Below, piece by piece: positions 57,155 through 64,000 of a stretch of 64,000 nucleotides of DNA (its first letter is position 1; each line of letters starts with the position of its first letter). The DNA is from Pseudeuparius sepicola (Eukaryota; Arthropoda; Insecta; Coleoptera; Anthribidae): positions 41,639,820 through 41,703,819 of the forward strand of contig OY987301.1 of NCBI GenBank assembly GCA_963920635.1, in the 5' to 3' direction. The notes under the pieces were generated by a model. The model was not told where the DNA came from, searched no databases, and was given only the letters and a program-made list of their open reading frames with translations. The translations under genes and the position numbers were made by a program.

Positions 57155-59384
57155 TTATTTCAACTGATTATTAAATGATTACTAAAACATCCTTTATTAA
57201 TAGGCTCGTACGCCGTTCATGAATTAAGGCACATACGTTTTATCTACAGGGTGAGTTTATTCGATGCTTGGTGTGTCTAGATGGAGGGTTAAATGCGGAA
57301 AGATATGCAATGATGTGGACCCAATTTAATGAGCTTTCTGGATTTTTGAAAAAGTGTATGGCTTACTAGACATTTTCACTATTCCTTATAGCAATGCTAT
57401 AATACTCGATATGATTATTTTGAAAAATATCGGAATTATGGCCGATTTTCTGTTTTATTCTGATTTTAATGGAGTTAGTCATGGAAACAACGAAATGTTT
57501 ATTGACAAATGTCGATCCTGTGCACTCTACATTTATTAGTTTGTATTATTGTCCTGGTTGTCAAAACATCCTCCACTACTAACAGCTGGTTCTGCAAAAA
57601 TGTTTTCATTCTTGAAAACAAAAATGTTTATAATATTTTAAAAATATATAAAAGAATTATTGTAACATTAAACCAACCAACCTACTGTATAACGTTATGT
57701 TTTCACCTTCTAATTATTAAAAAAAATGTTTTGCTTTGATGAAGATTATTGTATTGATCGAAACATATGTTAGTAATACCTCAGAAAAATGGAGAAATAA
57801 AAGTTTTTTTTAAATAAAATCTTTATATGGTAATAACACACGAGTACATGATGTAAATGGCTGACATACAGGAACAGAAATATATAAAAAAACACTCTAC
57901 ATTTAATTCAAGAGCTAATTTTCTGTGAAAACTTTTTAATTAAGGTGTAGGTTAAGATTAAGTAAACCTGGATAGGAGTGAACACACTTACACTTACTAT
58001 TTAACACTCTTACAATAGATTAGATGACTAGAAATAATAAATGCAGGCCGGAAAAGAGCATTTGCCGGGGTAGTTTGACAAGTCATAAATCATTTGCATT
58101 TGAATTAACAATATATTTTTTAAATAACCTAAGAAGATCGACATCCTCCACTAATACCGCCCAATCTGTGCCGACAAGAACATTTTTTGTTTATCATTAT
58201 TTTATATTAAGACCTAACAACGATTCGTGTTCGTACTCAAGCAGCTCGAAATTACTTGATTTCCAGTCAAGTAGTAGTTAGAAGAATTCAGGTCAAGTAT
58301 AGTGGATTATTTATATAAGCTTGACTTTCAAGTCAAACCAAGAAATGTTGAAACGTCTCAAGATACTTGTCTTGGCGAATCCCTATGCACGTGTACACAC
58401 CTGGACAAATTTATTACGTACTTGTACCGGTGACACAATGTAATTGCACCCCACTTTTATGAAATTATTTGAAAATCCTCACCGTAATCCCTCTATAATA
58501 CCTATAAATACAATTTTATACATAGATATTTTGACTTTTCAACAATATGGCTGGATACCTACTTCATTAACAGATATAGTACCTTTGTACAAAAGTTTAC
58601 GCAAAAACGTTAAATCTCTTTAACAACTGGATTCGAAATAACAACCTGTCTCTATAAAAATGTAGGTAAACGAAAAGACGTCGCACCACTCTCTAATGAT
58701 GCGTACTTCAAAAGGGCATAGATATGCATTTTCCCTCCATAGCTCAGGGCTACGGTTTGCCATTACTGGAGTTTTGGGGGGAAGGTTCTCTCTGATATGA
58801 ATAGGGGGAGTTCAATACTTTCGGGGATAAAAGTATTATGGAGGAACGCGAGGAGAAAAATTATTCGAGATTTCGAGAATTTGCGCGACCGGATGAAATG
58901 TAATACGGAATATTCGTTATCCGCTCCCATCCCGAATAATGAAATATGGAAAGGAAGATTGCAATATATATGCCGGAAAGACTGAAGTAAAATTGGAACT
59001 AGAGCTTACGTTTCAGTAATGAACAATAAAATAAATATCTGGAAATTGAACCTGAACTGACGTATGAAGTACTGTGTTGTGAAAAAACGTTTTTCACCTA
59101 CCAGAACCAAACGAGCATTTTTAATTTTGAACGACTTTTTCTTACAAGTTGTTCATCTCTTAGGTATACGTCTTAAAAACCCCATGGAATAATAACTACA
59201 AAAAGCTCCAAAGATCTTAATCGTAAGGAAATTTGCAATTTGAAAACTTCGTCGGGGAGATTTGACATAAAGATAAAAATGTTAGTTTGCATTTGCATTT
59301 GCATTTTTTTTAAGGGTGCATATTTCAACATGTTTTCTGCGTGGGAGATTTTTTGCCATTTCTATAATATCATCTTTAAATTGG
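57155..59384. other. Non-coding region; island 58690-58990
   Basis: CTACAGGGTGAGTTTATTCG at 57244 is a possible lone transposon end. At 57738-57780, GATGAAGATTATTGTATTGA then TCGAAACATATG resembles a decayed Penelope-type tail motif. 58690-58990 is GC-richer without repeat partner; a 62-codon ORF inside is unrecognised. Confidence 0.35.
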
Positions 59385-60230
59385 ATTAATATTTTATTGG
59401 AATATAGCTTCGATCCAAATGAAATTTGTATTTGTGGTTGTGGGTGTTTTGGGATCGGCTTGAATTAAAAATTACAGTTTTAAATTGCCGACGTTTCGCC
59501 AACTTATATTGGCATCATTAGGGCGCTACAAAGGTACAAAATACAGTTGGCAACAGCAATCAGAAAATTAATAAATGAAAGGATATAACAATTGATTCAG
59601 GTACTTACATTAAAAGGTAATTTTGTTGTTCAATCTTAACACTAAAAAACTAGGCATTCTCAAGTACATTTCACAACACATTAAAAGAGGATATATTAAT
59701 ATAAACAGCTATATAAATAATTATTTGACTAGATTCGGACAATTCCAGGTAGAATAAGAATTTCCTGAATATTTTGTTAACTTTGTCCTGAAGAGAACAG
59801 TGTAGAAAAAGTACAGACAAGAAAGAAAAAAAGAGAAGAGATACCAATTAGTGGTTGGAACACATGCCTATCCGTTTTTTGGATGGTGTCATTTTATTTT
59901 GTCAATAATATTGAAGTATGCAGAATTTAAACCATCTATATCAGTCCTCATGTTGATAGATTCTTTTTAATTTCTATCATCTCGTGCAATAGCCTTTTTT
60001 GTATATGTATATTTTGTTTTCCCAAAATCATATGGTTTTCAAAATTAAAATTATGACCAATATCTATTTTGTGTTCCACCAATGCTGTAGGATTTCTTTT
60101 GATAAGGGTAGGTATTCTTGCAGTCATTTTTATGTTCGTAAATTCTCTGTTTTTTTTTTCTAAAACTGTAGTTTTTAATTCAAACCGATCCCAAAACACC
60201 CACAACCACAACTAAAAATTAATGTTTTAT
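59385..60230 (-). mobile_element. Penelope-like element, truncated, with flanking direct repeats
   Basis: Inverted flanks TTGTGGTTGTGGGTGTTTTG-GGATCGG occur at 59432-59485 and 60160-60211. On the minus strand, after the coding fragment, come CTAATGATGCC, a short stem and GGCGAAACGTC (59491-59523), similar to the hammerhead-like core in Penelope-like elements. ATTAATATTTTAT (59385-59397) and ATTAATGTTTTAT (60218-60230) form 13-base direct repeats with one mismatch. A 34-base extension separates repeat and flank on the left only, like the one-sided tail described for Penelope insertions. Confidence 0.7.
59889..60150 (-). pseudogene. Penelope-like protein, C-terminal fragment, frameshifted
   Basis: The minus strand encodes RIPTLIKRNPTALVEHKID, then GHNFNFENHMILGKQNIHI and KRLLHEMIEIKKN. 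A one-base frame change follows, then SINMRTDIDGLNSAYFN and a stop at 59889-59891. An ALxEHxxxxGHxFxFxxxxIL--E---KRL-lEM--I sequence followed by N-RTDi--L---Y is the region after the GIY-YIG nuclease in Penelope-like polyproteins. Reverse transcriptase and the GIY-YIG motif are missing, and the frame upstream of about 60150 runs into the inverted flank, so the fragment is not functional. Confidence 0.7.
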
Positions 60231-60922
60231 ATTTATATTTTTCGTTTAGGAAATATCATTACTTAACTATCAGTGCCAACCAATAATGCACCTGCCTCTG
60301 AATAAAAGAATAATTTTGCATTGGTTTTCTAGCTTGCTATCCTTCAAAAAAACACCTGACGTATTATCCAATTTAATCAGATCTGGCTCCGCATATTTAT
60401 GGATTCTATTAGTTCTCGGCGAACGTAGCGTACGTAGCCAGGGCCATGCATCAATATGGTGTATTTGAGACGGAGTTCATTCGAAATCAGAATTTTATTC
60501 CCTCTGCATAGCGGATTCAATATCGCGCCGTTCGGACGTCCCGCACTCCCCTGAATAACAAAAATATTGACTTGACCTTCGCGATGGCGGCCCGATCAAA
60601 TTTAACGACGCCATTGCAGTTCACGTCGGGGGTTCATGGCTCTGAACTTTAGGGCATACGCGCCCTAATGACGTTTTTGTCGGTTTCTGCATTCTGAGAG
60701 TATTTTTATAGGTAAAAGTTTAGCGAACATAGGCAAAGGGCGGGAGCCATTTTGGTTGTCGCAGCACCACTACCTCCAAATTATGACGTAATTTCGTTTC
60801 AAAAAATTTCACTGTTGAATGCGAAATGTTACATAAGATAGTAAAAAAATCCAGTAAAATAAAATGGAATGTTTTCTCAAAAAAGTCCCGTAACACTTTG
60901 TTGAAATAGCGCGAGTCCAAGA
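60231..60922. other. Unique region with GC-rich island
   Basis: 60350-60700 is GC-richer (GCGATGGCGGCCCG, CACGTCGGGGGTTC) without repeat partner. No ORF is recognised; the 60720-60935 minus ORF overlaps the border of the next element. Confidence 0.35.
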
Positions 60923-61718
60923 GGCACCGTCGCAATGATAAAGGCCTGCCAGCTGGCGACGCGAAACGTCACTACGTCATCACAGGGAGGTCGGGAGGTT
61001 GCTTTTTGAAGTTGTTTACGTTTACTTGTCTGGCGATTCTCCTGTTTTAAAGAAAGTTTGTTGTGTCTTGGACTGTGTTTTTTAGTAATATAGGACGTGG
61101 AGTTTTATTAATAAGGTGGTAAAACAGCAGTGGTTCAGAATAAAGTGATTAAAGTTCAGTTTTAGTTTATAGGTTTTAGGTTGTGTCTATATATATAGTT
61201 TCGGACTAATTTAAATCATGCCGTGGACGTGTTCCGTTCTCAACTGCAAGGGAAACTACAAAGGCGGTCCTAATGTGTCTGCTTTTTCCTCCATAAAGAC
61301 CCCATTTTAAGGGAAAAGTGGGTTAAGGCCATCAAAAGAGATTTTGTTCCTACACAGTTTTCCAGGATTTTGGTTTGGGCTGTTGGAGAGTGTTATACCT
61401 AACAATTTTACGTGATTAAACGTAACCACCTTGAAATCAGTAAGTTTTATGGTTTTATTTATTCGAATTTAGTTGTATCTAGGCAGGCAAATAAGAAATA
61501 ATTGGCATTTACGAAAATTTTACCGGTAGATATCTAAATGCACCAAAACCCCTTGAGCTATAAAACCATGAGCTATATATGTAAACAATCATTTTAAAGT
61601 GTTTTTTTACCAAATTTACCAAGTTGACACCTTGAAATTTGAATTTGGCGCCTTAGGCTAACCTCCCTTGGATGACTCATCGCTTTCAGCTGGCGGGCCT
61701 TGTTATTGCGACGGTGCC
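60923..61718. mobile_element. P-superfamily-like DNA element with THAP fragment
   Basis: GGCACCGTCGCAATGATAAA-GGCCTGCCAGCTG on the left is inverted on the right (CAGCTGGCGGGCCTTGTTAT-TGCGACGGTGCC), about 33 bases with few mismatches. GTCCAAGA lies left of the element and GTCCTAGG right of it (one base further out), a possible decayed 8-base duplication; P elements of Drosophila favour GTCC-starting targets. The 796-base unit holds a broken THAP coding region, fitting P-type transposases, whose N-terminus is a THAP domain. Confidence 0.65.
61218..61402 (+). pseudogene. THAP zinc-finger domain, frameshifted
   Basis: From ATG at 61218 the frame reads MPWTCSVLNCKGNYKGGPNV-SAF, the CxxxxC start of a THAP domain, then meets a stop at about 61308. 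Shifting frame after SAF gives LHKDPILREKWVKAIKRDFV and PTQFSRI, the expected FxFPKD..r..W..ai.R..f.P...s.vC continuation, ending in TAA at 61400. The final CxxH pair is not found. THAP domains bind DNA through one zinc. In this context it is probably the remnant of a P-like transposase rather than a host gene; a frameshift of one base explains the break. Confidence 0.7.
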
Positions 61719-61772
61719 GGTCCTAGGGGCGATAATCCGAAAAGTTGGGCTTTAACGGGATTTAACAACCGC

Positions 61773-61992
61773 AAACGTCAGGCATAGGCCCGTCGACTGT
61801 CAAATGTTGCAAGATATTCAAAACCCGGGCAATAAAGGATCATTTAAATAGAAAAAATAGTCCATCTTCTTACAGTGGAGTAATGTGATAAAATTAATAA
61901 AGCAAACCTTACAGTTTCGACTGTAAGGTTTGCTTTATTAATTTTAAAGGATCATTTATTTGACTGTCCACGTTCATTGTTACCTATAACAA
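61773..61992 (+). repeat. Fragment of the 16995-19075 family with a hairpin insertion
   Basis: CAATAAAGGATCATTTAAAT and GTCCACGTTCATTGTTACCT correspond to CCAATAAAGGCCCATTTAAC and the ATTGTTACCTATAGCAGC region of the composite family. The match is interrupted at AAAGGATCATTTA by the hairpin at 61890-61945. Confidence 0.5.
61890..61945. repeat. Perfect 25 bp-stem hairpin
   Basis: 61890-61914 (AAAATTAATAAAGCAAACCT-TACAG) and 61921-61945 are exactly complementary round the 6-base loop TTTCGA. AAAGGATCATTTA occurs on both sides (61835-61847 and 61946-61958), as if the hairpin came in with a duplication of its target. Confidence 0.9.
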
Positions 61993-62705
61993 CAAATACA
62001 AATTTAGTTTCTTGGTCGTTTCGTCAATAATAAAGCACAAATTTCTTGGGATTCGACCGAATAAAACAATATTTATAAAAAAACTTTTTCACTACGTACG
62101 TTTCGGCTCAGCGGCCATCCTCAGGTACAATTTTACATCGAGTAATTTGCTAAAAAAGGGTTAAGGAATGCTTAAAAGATTTTTCACTATATAAATAAAA
62201 ACATTTAAAAATTAATTTTTAAAATACTTACAAGAATTCTCATCAGTCAAAAGAAAAACATTCCAAATTAACAATGTCTAAACCATATCAGAAACATTGT
62301 AGTGTTAAATTTAACATAACTATAAGAGTATACTTTTCGCCAATTTTTACATTTAATTGGGAAAGGTTACAATTTTCACATTATATTTAAAAAACTTTAA
62401 AATTTTGGTCAGGTATGTGGAACGAAAGAATTGCAAGTGGCGCAGAACGACGAGCAAGGAAGGCAAAAACAATATCCTTTTTTTTCCCGAGTTATTGATT
62501 TTTTATTTCTATTCTATTTGGTATACAGGAGAAATTTTTAATTTTAATTTTTGAAAACAATAACGCAGTTCTTAGTTATTTAATGAGATCATAGTAAATT
62601 TGTGATAAATGTTCAGTATCTGTTCTGTAATTCAAACTGTTTTTTAATAAATATTGTTTTATTCGGTCGAATCCCAAGAAATTTGTGTTTTATTATAACA
62701 ACAAA
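61985..62705 (-). mobile_element. Penelope-like non-autonomous element with hammerhead-like core
   Basis: Inverted flanks at 62022-62078 and 62641-62698 share CACAAATTTCTTGGGATTCG and ACCGAATAAAACAATATTTA. On the minus strand next to the left flank is CCTGAGGATGGCC, a short stem, then GAGCCGAAACGTACG (62095-62127), which fits CUGANGA...GAAAC. TATAACAACAAA flanks the unit at 61985-61996 and 62694-62705. About 25 extra bases separate flank and direct repeat on the left only, as in the 59385 element. The inside (62130-62640) is non-coding. Confidence 0.65.
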
Positions 62706-62849
62706 ATCTTTTAGTATAAGCAGTTCGGTCGGTGACAATATTCTGTATGTAAACTTCAGTCAAGATTGACCTGAGCACGCCCGCGAATCCAGCGCACAGT
62801 AGTGGTCCATTGGCTCGATCGAGCAAGACAAAAATGTATACATGGTATA

Positions 62850-63545
62850 TAAATATTAAAAATTATTAAATGCTCTAAAAAGAAGAAAATAATCAAAAAA
62901 TTCAAACCAAAGCAAACCTATAATTTTGTTACATTATAAAATTGTATATAATATAAACGCTTGTCGCAAGAATATATACAAGGTGAGTCAGTTTGTATAG
63001 TAATTACTTTAAAGGGGTGTTCGGCAGGTGGTTTTAAGGGAGGTCTTTCATATAAAATTTTTCGATTTGAGCTTTCCTTGCCAATTTATTCGGGTCTACA
63101 GGGTGGCAAAAATTTAATGCCCATATTAAGGGAAAATAAAATGTAATCTGCCGTGTTGGAGCGGCGGCCATATTGAATTTAGTGTGATGTCACTAACTTT
63201 ATCGTTTTCTACTCTTCAAGCCGTTTCATTTGATATACCCATATTATCCGCCATCTTAGAGCGGCGGCCATATTGAATTTAGTGTGATGTCACTAACTTT
63301 ATCATTTTCTACTCTTCAAGCCCTTTCATTTGATACCCATATTAAGGGGGTTGACAAAAAATACATCATCCGCCATCTTGGAGCAACGGGCATTTTAAAA
63401 GTATTACAATATTGAGTATTGTCACCGGAACTAAAGGTGTATGCAAAATTCTAGCTCAATCGGATGTCAGGAAGTGGTTCTAATTCAGCTTGCAAGATTT
63501 GACCTAAACATCACCATACATTGCAAGTTAAATAAAAGCTTATAA
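62850..63545 (+). mobile_element. Relative of the tandem-array element
   Basis: Starts with AAATGCTCTAAAAAGAAGAA and ATAAACGCTTGTCGCAAG, as in the hairpin arm at 17.8 kb, and ends ATTGCAAGTTAAATAAAAGC as at 18.77 kb. Inside are two 100-base tandem units (from 63161 and 63261) with GCGGCGGCCATATTGAATTT, TGTGATGTCACTAAC and CCGCCATCTT, and a partial third. The core sequence differs from the 122 bp units, yet both keep a CGCCATCTT-type motif and a GA(T/C)GTCA-type motif at similar positions. Confidence 0.65.
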
Positions 63546-63725
63546 TAAAAATAATGAGGTTTTACATAGATAATCCTACTAAAATTAGGAATTTTAAAAA
63601 TTGCAAGAAAATTATAAAAATCTGTCAAATACCTTTTAATAAAAAGGATTTTATTTCGAATTTTGTTCGATTTTTCGTAAAATTTAACTTCTAACTAAAA
63701 GTTTACATGCTGCATAGGTACCTAC

Positions 63726-64000
63726 AGTGTGACCCATTTGTTTTGGGGTCAGTGTATCAATCGTGCGATTTGGCTGATTTTTTTTTAAATTGTAGAGCTC
63801 GATGAACTGCACATTTTGAACAAAAATTGCCTGGTTCGCATAAAATCCAAAGCCTACTATGACCGTTTTTATGAGCAAAATTTTAAGAAACCATATTAGC
63901 GTTTTTTTTTTTAAAAATCTGTGTGCGCCAATGGATTGAGCACCCCTCGAAATGGGTATGTACAAAATTTCATCAAAATATTTCAAGTAATAACGATTTT
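63726..64000 (+). mobile_element. Left end of a mariner-like element, cut by window edge
   Basis: TA then CAGTGTGACCCATTTGTTTT at 63724-63745 looks like a mariner-type terminus. No right end is found before the window stops. The 100-codon minus ORF across it is not recognised. Confidence 0.4.

Noticed and set aside
61218..61402. THAP domain as an exon of a host gene
   Set aside because: A frameshift, a missing CxxH end and enclosing inverted repeats favour a transposon remnant.

Overview
The window looks like repeat-rich, AT-rich intergenic (or long-intron) DNA from an animal, most plausibly an insect. The evidence is the transposon types present: Tc1/mariner elements with TA target duplications, Penelope-like elements, a P-superfamily remnant with a THAP domain, a Ty3/gypsy remnant, a LINE 3' end and a SWIM-zinc-finger gene of a type I associate with insect genomes. 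There is no bacterial or viral gene organisation, and I cannot name the order or species. No long intact host gene is visible. The only gene with intact reading frames and a plausible intron is a small SWIM-type protein on the minus strand near 26 kb.

Layout. 0-8 kb: a SINE-like repeat with an (ATT)n tail, a 1.7 kb foldback element (2739-4443), a very well preserved MITE (4568-4830), a TA-flanked MITE (6061-6509) and a nearly perfect 650 bp palindrome with a hammerhead-like core (6951-7654). 8-13.4 kb: a 1.56 kb TA-flanked element with a decayed transposase start and nested MITEs, then two direct copies of a 600 bp repeat. 14.6-19.1 kb: a broken gypsy pol (protease, reverse transcriptase, RNase H) split by a TTAA-flanked MITE, running into a palindromic composite that itself carries a hairpin and a 4 x 122 bp tandem array. 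21.9-24.5 kb: a three-level nest (MITE in TA element in foldback element). 24.5-26.5 kb: the SWIM gene. 28.3-29.4 kb, 32.2-37.3 kb and 40.4-41.9 kb: further inverted-repeat elements and a three-copy repeat. 45.6-48.2 kb: two large palindromes, one holding a mariner transposase C-terminus in its loop. 49.7-56.6 kb: more palindromes, a LINE reverse transcriptase tail and two more SINE-like copies. 56.8-64 kb: tRNA-like sequences, a Penelope-like remnant with a coding fragment, a P-like element with a frameshifted THAP domain, a second hammerhead-like element and a relative of the tandem-array element.

Between the repeats lie GC-richer islands that I could not match to any other part of the window (for example near 20.5, 29.8, 37.6, 48.6, 51.1, 58.8 and 60.5 kb). 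They have no convincing ORFs and may be ancestral non-coding DNA, possibly regulatory.

The main theme is self-complementary transposon derivatives: at least ten elements are long inverted repeats with small loops, several bounded by TA. Three differently sized elements share another design: inverted flanks, a hammerhead-like core and 12-13 bp flanking direct repeats with a one-sided extension of about 30 bp. One of them carries a Penelope-like protein fragment. All similarity statements come from reading the sequence by eye; no database search was run.
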